The notes under the pieces were generated by a model that worked only from the letters and a program-made list of their open reading frames with translations, had not been told where the DNA came from and did no database searches. A stretch of DNA of 43,364 nucleotides from Alphaproteobacteria bacterium. GTDB lineage: Bacteria; Pseudomonadota; Alphaproteobacteria; RF32; CAG-239. Location of the stretch: contig JAQWBS010000012.1 in NCBI GenBank assembly GCA_028706255.1, forward strand, positions 1-43,364, read 5' to 3'. The translations under genes and the position numbers were made by a program. This document shows, one piece after another, positions 1 through 8,337 of this stretch; position 1 is the stretch's first letter; every line of letters starts with the position of its first letter.

Positions 1-313
1 CTCATTTGCCCCGTCGGTGATAGTGCTTATACTTAATCTCTCAACCCTTGTCAAACACTTTTTACATCTTTTTTTATTTTTTTTTCCTTTCTCCCCCAAA
101 TACCTGTTTTTTATATATCTTTTTTTAAACTTTTTTTTACACAATTTAGCTCTCTTTTCTTACGAATCTTTCAAAGCTTATATTTTTTGTCAGTTTTGAA
201 TGAGAATCATAAGATTTTTCTTGATAAATTTTTAAATTTTGTATTATATATAGTAAGTCAACGTTAATTAGCGTTAACTTTGACAACAAGAATCGAATTT
301 TTATAAATAATTA
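1..313. other. Gene-free leader region upstream of infC
   Basis: No convincing gene is seen here. Positions about 55-200 are extremely T-rich, so the short reading frames through it encode Phe/Leu runs and have no ribosome site. Positions 262-277 hold two direct copies of CGTTAA. The promoter and 5' leader of infC must lie at the right end. If thrS is upstream, as in many bacteria, it is outside the window. Confidence 0.6.
221..249 (+). promoter_or_regulatory. Candidate infC promoter
   Basis: TTGATA at 221-226 is a plausible -35 box. It is followed at about 17 bases by the AT-rich TTATAT (244-249), with TATTAT (242-247) as an alternative -10. The region is so AT-rich that chance matches are likely, so this is only a candidate. 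It would give a leader of about 70 bases before the infC ribosome site. Confidence 0.3.
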
Positions 314-325
314 ATGGAGGGTAAT

Positions 326-865
326 ATAGCTAAATTAAGTTTAAATGCGCCAGTACGAGAAGAAGACGGACCACGCATTAATGAAGATATTAGAGTGAAG
401 GAAGTTAGACTTATTGATGAAAACGGAGATAACCGCGGTGTTGTTTCAATTAAAGAAGCATTACAAGTGGCGGCTGATGCAGGTCTTGACCTGATTGAAA
501 TTTCTCCTCAAGTTGCTCCTCCTGTATGTAAGGTTCTTGATTACGGTAAATATAAGTATGAAATTCAAAAACGTAAGAATGAAGCAAAGAAAAATCAAAA
601 AACAATCAGCATTAAAGAGCTGAAGCTTCGCCCTGCGATTGATGTTCATGACTATGAAGTGAAAATTAAACAAGCTAAAAAGTTTCTACAAGAAGGTGAC
701 AAAGTAAAATTCACCTTAAGATATAGAGGAAGAGAAAGCGGACCGGTTAATGGTGGCAAAACTGTTCTTGATAAAGTTTTGGATGATTTAGAAGGAATTG
801 TTAAAGTCGATTCTGAACCAAAAATGGAAGGACGCCAAATGATTATGATTGTTTCTCCGCTATAA
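326..865 (+). CDS. infC: Translation initiation factor IF-3, probable AUA start
   Basis: IF-3 binds the 30S subunit, keeps it from joining 50S too early and proofreads the start codon and initiator tRNA. The N-terminal domain is recognisable from GPRINEDIRV, followed by RLIDENGD and the long lysine-rich linker helix. The C-terminal domain has SIKELKLRP and VKFTLRYRGRE. With the start used here the protein is 179 residues, a normal length. The frame has an ATG at 314, but that codon overlaps the only strong Shine-Dalgarno sequence, GGAGGG at 316-321. The in-frame ATA at 326 lies 5 bases after GGAGG, the ideal distance. E. coli infC uses the non-canonical AUU so that IF-3 can repress itself, so an AUA start would be the equivalent here. 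ATG 314 (183 aa) is the alternative. rpmI-rplT do not follow, unlike in many bacteria. Confidence 0.95.
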   Translation: MAKLSLNAPVREEDGPRINEDIRVKEVRLIDENGDNRGVVSIKEALQVAADAGLDLIEISPQVAPPVCKVLDYGKYKYEIQKRKNEAKKNQKTISIKELKLRPAIDVHDYEVKIKQAKKFLQEGDKVKFTLRYRGRESGPVNGGKTVLDKVLDDLEGIVKVDSEPKMEGRQMIMIVSPL

Positions 866-885
866 TCACCCAAGCTTAAACGTCT

Positions 886-918
886 AAACCCATATAGTTA
901 TGAATATATGGGTTTTTT
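886..918 (+). terminator. Rho-independent terminator after infC
   Basis: AAACCCATAT at 886-895 pairs with ATATGGGTTT at 906-915, giving a 10-bp stem with a 10-base loop and a T-run through 918. It lies 21 bases after the infC stop and ends the infC transcript before ligA. Confidence 0.85.
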
Positions 919-926
919 CATTTTAA

Positions 927-3056
<2,130 letters not shown>

Positions 3057-3060
3057 ACGA

Positions 3061-3093
3061 AAGCCTTTGTTATTTTCATAACAAAGGCTTTTT
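3061..3093. terminator. Bidirectional terminator between ligA and a convergent gene
   Basis: AAGCCTTTGTTAT (3061-3073) and ATAACAAAGGCTT (3078-3090) form a perfect 13-bp stem with loop TTTC. A-rich sequence on the left and a T-run on the right allow it to terminate both ligA and the converging minus-strand gene ending at 3095. Confidence 0.9.
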
Positions 3094-3094
3094 C

Positions 3095-3700
3095 TTAAAA
3101 ATATCTCTTATTGAAATATTTATTTGGATCTCTCTTAAGATATATATTGGTATGACCTCCATATTCACAATCTCGCAACATAATCTCAAGTTTGAATTTT
3201 CCACCCTCAACTTCATGGGCATAATCACTATTGAAATAATCCATTGTCCCATTACTGTTTTCTCCAACATAAAGAGAAATTGTCACATGATTATTAAAAA
3301 GCAAATATCGCCAATCAGTTTCTTTTTCATAATCAAGCATAAAAGATAAATCAGCTCTGCAAACGGCAATAACTTGATCTGTTTGCTCCGAATAATAAAA
3401 ATGAGCAATTTTCACTTTAATCTTTCCAGAAAAATAAAGAAAACAATTATGATACAAACTTGTTTGAACGATAACCTCAGACAATTCTTCAACAGGCGTT
3501 TCATAGTCTAAATGGAAGAATCTTCCACTTTCTCTATCAAGAACATATTCTTGACCACAAAATTTGTTATAAGGCTGAAGTTCTTTCTGCTCAATGAAAT
3601 GAGAAGAACTTTTCCTTTTAGATTTTCTCTGATGATTTATGGCAAATAAAAAACAGCCCACAGATAAAATCGCTACTAAAAGAACCAGATATCCAATCAT
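3095..3700 (-). CDS. Hypothetical single-TM protein (paralogue of the next gene)
   Basis: I do not recognise this 201-residue protein. Residues 2-20 are a hydrophobic membrane segment or uncleaved signal anchor, followed by a basic patch (HQRKSKRKSS) that predicts the rest is cytoplasmic. The remaining 160 residues look like a soluble beta-rich domain. Part of it resembles the neighbouring gene at 3866-4498. Both have an L-x-E-[ST]-G-[RK]-F stretch followed by E-x-P-[VI]-E-x-L-S-x-V, then G-x-[IM]-x-V-[KR]-I. The two may be tandem duplicates, but each has its own terminator and so its own transcript. No catalytic motif is visible. The function is unknown. Confidence 0.75.
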   Translation of the reverse strand: MIGYLVLLVAILSVGCFLFAINHQRKSKRKSSSHFIEQKELQPYNKFCGQEYVLDRESGRFFHLDYETPVEELSEVIVQTSLYHNCFLYFSGKIKVKIAHFYYSEQTDQVIAVCRADLSFMLDYEKETDWRYLLFNNHVTISLYVGENSNGTMDYFNSDYAHEVEGGKFKLEIMLRDCEYGGHTNIYLKRDPNKYFNKRYF

Positions 3701-3812
3701 AAAAAAATAGTTTTAACATTAATAATTATTTAGTTGCGGGGATTATACCTAAAACAATAGATATTGCAATTAGATTTAAGGAAAGATAATTTCCGCTCTC
3801 ATTCCATTAGAT

Positions 3813-3850
3813 AAAAAAAGAACATATATCTATGATGATATATGTTCTTT
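3813..3850 (-). terminator. Terminator of the 3866-4498 gene
   Basis: AAAGAACATATATC (3817-3830) and GATATATGTTCTTT (3837-3850) form a perfect 14-bp stem with loop TATGAT. Read on the minus strand it is followed by a U-tract (complement of the A-run at 3813-3819), so it ends the gene that stops at 3866. Confidence 0.85.
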
Positions 3851-3865
3851 ACAGGTTTTCATTGT

Positions 3866-4498
3866 CTAAGCTCTCAACTTCAGTGTTAAACGGTTAAGAA
3901 CATGTCCTTCATAGTCGATTTGTTCAACTTTGTAATAAACATTCAAAACATCTCCTAATTTATATTTTTTATTATTAGGACACCTAAACACAATTTCATT
4001 TGAAGATATTAATTCAACAACATCTCTTGTTCCAATTCCATGCGTATTTTCATAGTTTGGACAATCTTTCAAACTGATAACTTCACAAATATCATCATAA
4101 TCAACAAGAGAAACTGTTGCAGAGTGATAAGGACTATCTTTTCTATTGTATATTCCTTTGATTCGAACTGGCATTAAGCCTTTAAAATCATATACAAACT
4201 TCCAATGTGCGTCCATTTCTGCAACAACAAAAGATAATGCTTCAATAGGCTCTCCCGAAGCATCGCAAAATTTCCCCGTCTCAAGGTTAAGAAGCAACGC
4301 TACATTTCTATATTTAAAGGAATCCATTGTTGCTTTCACAAAACCTCCTTTTTTAGAAGGGCTCTTTTCCTCAGGATGTAACAACTTACTTTGTAATCGT
4401 CTTATTTGTCGATTAGAAAGCCAGAGCAAAAAAAGTGCTAATGCCAAAACGCCTGAAGCAATAATCTCAAATGTATAAGTTGTAATAAACTCTTTCAT
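3866..4498 (-). CDS. Hypothetical single-TM protein (paralogue of the 3095-3700 gene)
   Basis: This is an unrecognised 210-residue protein with the same build as its downstream neighbour. Residues about 9-27 are a hydrophobic anchor, then comes a basic linker (RRLQSKLLHPEEKSPSKKGG) and a soluble domain. The shared patch reads LLLNLETGKF, then GEPIEALSFVV, then GLMPVRIKG. No clear Shine-Dalgarno sequence precedes the start, so the N-terminus is less certain, although the anchor fits it. It diverges from the dipeptidase gene at 4590, and the 91 bases between them must hold both promoters. The role is unknown. A membrane-tethered cytoplasmic adaptor is only a guess. Confidence 0.75.
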   Translation of the reverse strand: MKEFITTYTFEIIASGVLALALFLLWLSNRQIRRLQSKLLHPEEKSPSKKGGFVKATMDSFKYRNVALLLNLETGKFCDASGEPIEALSFVVAEMDAHWKFVYDFKGLMPVRIKGIYNRKDSPYHSATVSLVDYDDICEVISLKDCPNYENTHGIGTRDVVELISSNEIVFRCPNNKKYKLGDVLNVYYKVEQIDYEGHVLNRLTLKLRA

Positions 4499-4589
4499 AG
4501 ATAAAATAATTTAAGTCATTAATAGTAAATTTAATCATCTGTAATATACAGATGTTATCAATAAGTTCAACCTATCTTAGGATAAGCGC

Positions 4590-5222
4590 ATGCAAAAGAA
4601 TCAACTTTCATCAAAAGACTATATTGAAATCACCCACCCACGATTTATCGTTGATTTAATGTATGCAAGAAAAGATAACATCACAGGGTGTGACGCTTAT
4701 CAAAAAATTGGATTCGGAAACAAGGCATATGTGCATCTTGAACTTTGGAATAAATTAAAAAATATCATCCCTTATTTAGAAGAAACGAATCAATATTTGA
4801 AAATTTTTGACGCTTATCGCCCGCCTCTGGCACATCAAATGATGATTGACCTTGTGCCAATTCCAAACTTTTTTGCGGCTCAACCAGAGCGTTCGCCACA
4901 TTGTCGAGCCATTGCTATTGATGTTTGTCTTTGCAATGAACACCAACAAGAAGATAAATATCCAACAGAAGTTGACGCTTACACGCCTTATTTTGCCGAG
5001 CAAATTCAACAAGGAAAAATGACAGAGTTTCAAGAACACTTAAAAAAAGCCACACATACCTTTGAAGACTCCACTTTTTCCACAGAAATTGCAAACAGAA
5101 AAAAGCTGCAAAAACTTATGGAATCAGTCGGATTGAAATCTTTAGCACACGAATGGTGGCATTATAATCTTGTCGACAGAGAATTTTATCAAAATTTTCC
5201 ATTAGTATCTTTTGGTAACTGA
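4590..5222 (+). CDS. D-alanyl-D-alanine dipeptidase, VanX/DdpX family
   Basis: This family of zinc enzymes hydrolyses D-Ala-D-Ala. VanX does so for vancomycin resistance, whereas DdpX homologues recycle peptidoglycan dipeptide. The 210-residue protein shows the active site clearly. DAYRP carries the catalytic arginine (R77). SPHCRAIAID supplies two zinc ligands (H104, D111). EWWH supplies the general base E188 and the third zinc ligand H191. The family signature is SxHxxGxAxD, and here the glycine is alanine (A107). There is no signal peptide, so the enzyme is cytoplasmic. AGGAT precedes the start. No vanH or vanA genes are next to it, so recycling or self-modification of the wall is more likely than glycopeptide resistance. 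Confidence 0.88.
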   Translation: MQKNQLSSKDYIEITHPRFIVDLMYARKDNITGCDAYQKIGFGNKAYVHLELWNKLKNIIPYLEETNQYLKIFDAYRPPLAHQMMIDLVPIPNFFAAQPERSPHCRAIAIDVCLCNEHQQEDKYPTEVDAYTPYFAEQIQQGKMTEFQEHLKKATHTFEDSTFSTEIANRKKLQKLMESVGLKSLAHEWWHYNLVDREFYQNFPLVSFGN

Positions 5223-5310
5223 TAAATATTATCATTTGGACTTTAAAACAATTTTTTTTCACCTTATATTAAAAGCATGAATAAGTTTTTTTGATTAAGA
5301 GGAAAAAAGA

Positions 5311-5967
5311 ATGTCAACAAATAAAATCATCAGACCATATAGCTTAAAAGAAGAAATCTGGAGCAGTGCCGTTCATGGTGTTGGAATTGCACTTGGTATT
5401 GCTGCGCTTGTTATCTTGGTTGTTTTTTCTTCAATCAATGGCGATGTTTGGGCTGTTGTTTCCAGTGCAATTTTTGGAACTTCAATGATTGTGCTTTACT
5501 CCGCCTCAACGATTTATCATGCCATTCCTAATCCGGAAATTAAGAAAAAGCTCAAAAAATTTGACCATATCTCAATTTATTACCTGATTGCTGGAACTTA
5601 TACGCCATTTTTGTTAGTCAACTTGAGAGGTCCGGTGGGGTGGACAATTTTTGGAATCATCTGGGGCTTAGCACTCATTGGCACAATCTTAAAGCTTTGT
5701 ACGCAAGGAGGTGGCACAAAAGCTTGGTCAATTGCACTTTATTTGATTATGGGTTGGATGATTGTGTTCGCCTCAAAGCAAATGGTTGCCGAAATCCCAA
5801 CAATTGGCTTAATTTTCCTCTGCTTAGGCGGATTATTTTATACGGGTGGTGTTTTCTTCTATGTTTGGAAAAGCAAACAATATACGCACGCCATTTGGCA
5901 CTTCTTTGTGCTTGCTGGAACAATTATGCACTTCTTTGCCATTCTTTATTCATGCGTTTTGAAATAA
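5311..5967 (+). CDS. Hemolysin III / PAQR family membrane protein (TrhA/YqfA-like)
   Basis: This 218-residue integral membrane protein has about seven hydrophobic helices. It carries the family's conserved points: an SxxxHGVGIALG motif in the first helix, YHAIP after helix three, and HAIWHFFVLAGTIMHFF in the last helix, with histidines expected to bind zinc. Bacterial members are called hemolysin III or TrhA and are linked to membrane-lipid homeostasis. Cytolytic activity is documented only for a few. The start follows a good GAGG ribosome site. It has no operon partner: the divergently organised dipeptidase ends 88 bases before it, and a double-hairpin element follows. Confidence 0.9.
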   Translation: MSTNKIIRPYSLKEEIWSSAVHGVGIALGIAALVILVVFSSINGDVWAVVSSAIFGTSMIVLYSASTIYHAIPNPEIKKKLKKFDHISIYYLIAGTYTPFLLVNLRGPVGWTIFGIIWGLALIGTILKLCTQGGGTKAWSIALYLIMGWMIVFASKQMVAEIPTIGLIFLCLGGLFYTGGVFFYVWKSKQYTHAIWHFFVLAGTIMHFFAILYSCVLK

Positions 5968-6009
5968 CAATAGCTCTTTGTTGTTTTTTCAGACACCTCT
6001 TTTGTCATC

Positions 6010-6064
6010 ATTCCCAACTTGATTGGGAATCCACCTTATGGATATTCGGGTTAAGCCCGAATAT
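6010..6064. repeat. Double-hairpin (REP-like) intergenic element
   Basis: Two perfect hairpins stand in tandem. ATTCCCAA (6010-6017) pairs with TTGGGAAT (6023-6030). ATATTCGGG (6042-6050) pairs with CCCGAATAT (6056-6064). ATCCA (6029-6033) and TGGAT (6039-6043) can form a third small stem joining them. The layout resembles the dispersed palindromic elements with CATTCCC...GGGAATCC cores found between genes in many proteobacteria. That likeness is from memory. Only one copy was noticed in this window. There is no T-run, so it is not a typical terminator. Confidence 0.6.
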
Positions 6065-6114
6065 AACAGAAAGCTAAACCTTGTTTTTTCTTCCCTTTCT
6101 CATTCAAAATCGTT

Positions 6115-6223
6115 GCAACAAAAGTTTCATATTTTCGTGACTCATTTTTTCTTGCAAAAAAAAAAAAGAATTATCATTGGTTGTATAAAGAGATTTTTTC
6201 TTACAACTAAGAGGATTCGTGTC
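6115..6223 (+). promoter_or_regulatory. Conserved promoter/leader of a cysteine-rich gene, copy 1
   Basis: This 109-base noncoding stretch is about 90% identical to 43081-43190, the leader of the partial gene at the right end of the window. It contains a run of 12 As and a conserved inverted repeat, GTTGTA (6180-6185) with TACAAC (6202-6207). The ribosome site AAGAGGA follows directly. Conservation of noncoding sequence at this level suggests shared regulation or recent duplication of the whole 5' module. Confidence 0.75.
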
Positions 6224-6937
6224 ATGAAGAAGTCATATTTTATCTTTTTGGGAGCTTTTTTACTCTTTTGTTCAAGCTTTACCTTAACTTACAATGCCTT
6301 CGCTGGCGTTTATTTCATCACCAGACCTGACAGAACTTTCGACGACATTCCTCGTGGTGGAAAAGCATGTCAATTATTGGGATATACTGTCCTTGCTTCA
6401 ACTTGCACCGATGGCAAAGAACCAACCCTCAAATGTCCAAATGGAAATTTCTATAAATCTTGCCAATGTAATATCTATAAGCTTCCATGGAATAATCTTA
6501 ACTGCACTGGCAACAAAATACTTGGCGGAAAAAACTGCGCCGATACTTATTATGAAACTTGCTCCTGCGATCCTAAATTCGCTTATGATACCACAACCTG
6601 CCCCTCTCCTAAGCTCATTTCAGGTGAATCATGTGACGGAAAACAAGAGGCTTGTAACTGTCCAACTGAATATTCTCAAACTTGTACGGGAAATTTTGTT
6701 CCAAAAAATATATTAGATTCCTGTAATGGGAAATATCGTGAATGTCTTTGCGACCCCAATGTGTTTAAGAGCTGTGATTATGGCGGTCAAGAGAGTGCCA
6801 CAAAATGTGAAGATGCGAGTGGTGAGCTTTATTCCAGCTGTCGCACCGAGCCTTTATGTGAAACAGGAGAAGTTTTTTGGGAGAGATTTGTTTGTGAAAG
6901 CACAACCTATAAAATCCCTGATGAATACTTAAACTAA
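6224..6937 (+). CDS. Cysteine-rich secreted protein with Y-x-x-C-x-C repeats (copy 1)
   Basis: This is an unrecognised 237-residue exported protein. Residues 1-28 are a signal peptide ending near NAFA|G. The mature part has about 24 cysteines in repeating units of about 30-40 residues, each with an aromatic residue, two residues, then C-x-C and often D or N, as in FYKSCQC, YYETCSCD, YRECLCD and YSSC. The mature N-terminus has the CQLLGY motif shared with three other proteins here. The upstream sequence stays open to 6023, but the ATG at 6224 is chosen because of its signal peptide and AGAGGA site. The gene at 6962 follows 24 bases later and is probably cotranscribed. With this cysteine content the protein should be disulfide-bonded outside the cytoplasm. 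The function is unknown. Confidence 0.88.
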   Translation: MKKSYFIFLGAFLLFCSSFTLTYNAFAGVYFITRPDRTFDDIPRGGKACQLLGYTVLASTCTDGKEPTLKCPNGNFYKSCQCNIYKLPWNNLNCTGNKILGGKNCADTYYETCSCDPKFAYDTTTCPSPKLISGESCDGKQEACNCPTEYSQTCTGNFVPKNILDSCNGKYRECLCDPNVFKSCDYGGQESATKCEDASGELYSSCRTEPLCETGEVFWERFVCESTTYKIPDEYLN

Positions 6938-6961
6938 AATCTAATTTGATGGAGAAAAGAA

Positions 6962-7504
6962 ATGATAAATTTAAGAATTAAATTACTTATGAAAGGCTTG
7001 GGATTAATGGGGTTGACGGTCTTGATAACGGGCGAACCGGCGACGGCTCAGGTCTGCCAAAAACAACCAACTTGCGAAGAACTTGGCTATGCAAAAGCCC
7101 TCACCGATTGCCCTGACACCGCCCTCAAATGCCCAACTGACCAAACCAAAGTCTTTTGTGCTAAGGAAGAAACAAAAGAAGGATTTATTGTAGAAAATGT
7201 AGCACGATTTGCTTATTATGGTGGCAATGATAGTTTTGCTAAAACTGCTAATGGTCAGTGTATAACGCTTAGTCTTTTTAGGAGTAGCACTGGTAAAACA
7301 AATATTATTAATAAAAATCTTACTACTGTTGATATTTATTCTCTTGTTTTTGGAAATGCTGATGTATCAACAACGATAGCAGAGTGCCAAAACATACTTA
7401 GTAATATCTTCTATTACGGAAAAACAACGACCTTATTCTGTAAATATGTAGATTCACTTAGCGGAAACACAATTTCTGTTACAGATTGCTATGTATTAGA
7501 ATGA
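6962..7504 (+). CDS. Secreted protein with N-terminal cysteine cluster
   Basis: This is an unrecognised 180-residue exported protein. The first 29 residues form a signal peptide with cleavage expected near ATAQ. The mature N-terminus, about 40 residues, has a compact cysteine cluster including CEELGY, followed by a C, then KCP and FC. This cluster corresponds to the N-terminus of the preceding gene and of the protein at 17362. The last 110 residues differ: they are Thr/Ser/Asn-rich with few cysteines and may form a separate beta-rich domain. GGAGAAAAG precedes the start. It lies 24 bases after the previous stop, so the two are probably one operon. The DNA from about 7190 on is more AT-rich than the first third, which might mean the C-terminal domain was acquired separately. 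Confidence 0.82.
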   Translation: MINLRIKLLMKGLGLMGLTVLITGEPATAQVCQKQPTCEELGYAKALTDCPDTALKCPTDQTKVFCAKEETKEGFIVENVARFAYYGGNDSFAKTANGQCITLSLFRSSTGKTNIINKNLTTVDIYSLVFGNADVSTTIAECQNILSNIFYYGKTTTLFCKYVDSLSGNTISVTDCYVLE

Positions 7505-7544
7505 AAATTAACAATTACATTACTTATGAAAAAAATCAGGCGAT

Positions 7545-8327
7545 CTACTTTTCTACAAAGAAAAATTCATAAGATTTTGCGATAAAAACATTAAAATAAA
7601 CAATAAATGGAGAAGAAAGAACGCCCCAAACAAGTGCTGTCACGGCATCAGAAACTTGCGCATCAGCTGAAAAACCACCAACAAGCTCAGAAAATTCTCT
7701 TACGCTGATAAAGCACAAATTCATGATTAAACTGCAAAAGAAAAAGCGCCAATAATTATGCTTAGTCTTCTTAAAGGCAATTGAAATTGACCCACTTTTA
7801 CCGGTCACTGAAGAAATCCACGCGTAAAAAGGACGAAAACAAACAATTGGTGCAGCAAAAACAAAAATGAAACTAACCACCAAATCCAACACATCTGAAT
7901 CTTCCATATATTTTTGCAAAAACATCGAATAATCATCAATAAACTCTACCACATCAAGGGGCAAGTTAGGAATAAACGCAATAAAGAGTGGAAGCATTGG
8001 CAAAGATAAAAGCAATCCTAACACTAAAAAAGTGAGTAAAAATATTTTCGTTGATGGCACAAGCGAATGGAAAATACAATCATGCTTATAACACGGAAAT
8101 AAGCAAAAATAACTTCTGAAAAACACACTCCAAAAAACGTAATAAACCAAAAGCCAAACTAAAAAAAACGGATTGGAAAAATCACCAACAATGAATTTGG
8201 CAAACAAAACCAAAAACATATTTACTAAGACATAAAAGGTCATCTTTTTAGAATTTTGCACAAAATATAAAAAACTTTCTTTCAAAGTTTTTTCAATGTC
8301 CAATTTGCCATATCCAACTTCAGCCAT
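7545..8327 (-). CDS. Multi-pass membrane protein of unknown function, distal gene of the tolQRA run
   Basis: I do not recognise this 260-residue protein. It has about five to six hydrophobic helices: two near residues 25-75, one near 95-120, one near 150-175, and two in the last 80 residues. The overall look is of a DUF-type integral membrane protein. The ATG at 8327 is chosen because AGGAAAAGG lies just upstream and the gap to tolA is then 10 bases. An upstream start at 8357 would overlap tolA by 20 bases. Its place where tolB-pal normally follow tolA suggests cotranscription with the Tol genes and perhaps a role in the envelope. That is inference from position only. Confidence 0.8.
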   Translation of the reverse strand: MAEVGYGKLDIEKTLKESFLYFVQNSKKMTFYVLVNMFLVLFAKFIVGDFSNPFFLVWLLVYYVFWSVFFRSYFCLFPCYKHDCIFHSLVPSTKIFLLTFLVLGLLLSLPMLPLFIAFIPNLPLDVVEFIDDYSMFLQKYMEDSDVLDLVVSFIFVFAAPIVCFRPFYAWISSVTGKSGSISIAFKKTKHNYWRFFFCSLIMNLCFISVREFSELVGGFSADAQVSDAVTALVWGVLSSPFIVYFNVFIAKSYEFFFVEK

Positions 8328-8337
8328 AAGCCTTTTC

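Noticed and set aside
17..199. Open frame of 60 Phe/Leu-rich codons upstream of infC
   Set aside because: It lies in T-rich low-complexity DNA, has no ribosome site, and its residue bias follows the base composition.
4590..5222. Glycopeptide resistance cluster
   Set aside because: Only the dipeptidase is present; vanH, vanA and vanRS are absent and the host is Gram-negative.
5311..5967. Hemolysin III as a true toxin
   Set aside because: The family name is historical. Most members are PAQR-type membrane proteins without shown cytolytic activity.
6023..6223. N-terminal extension of the cysteine-rich gene to 6023
   Set aside because: It would encode the palindromic element and leader, and the signal peptide and ribosome site belong to the ATG at 6224.
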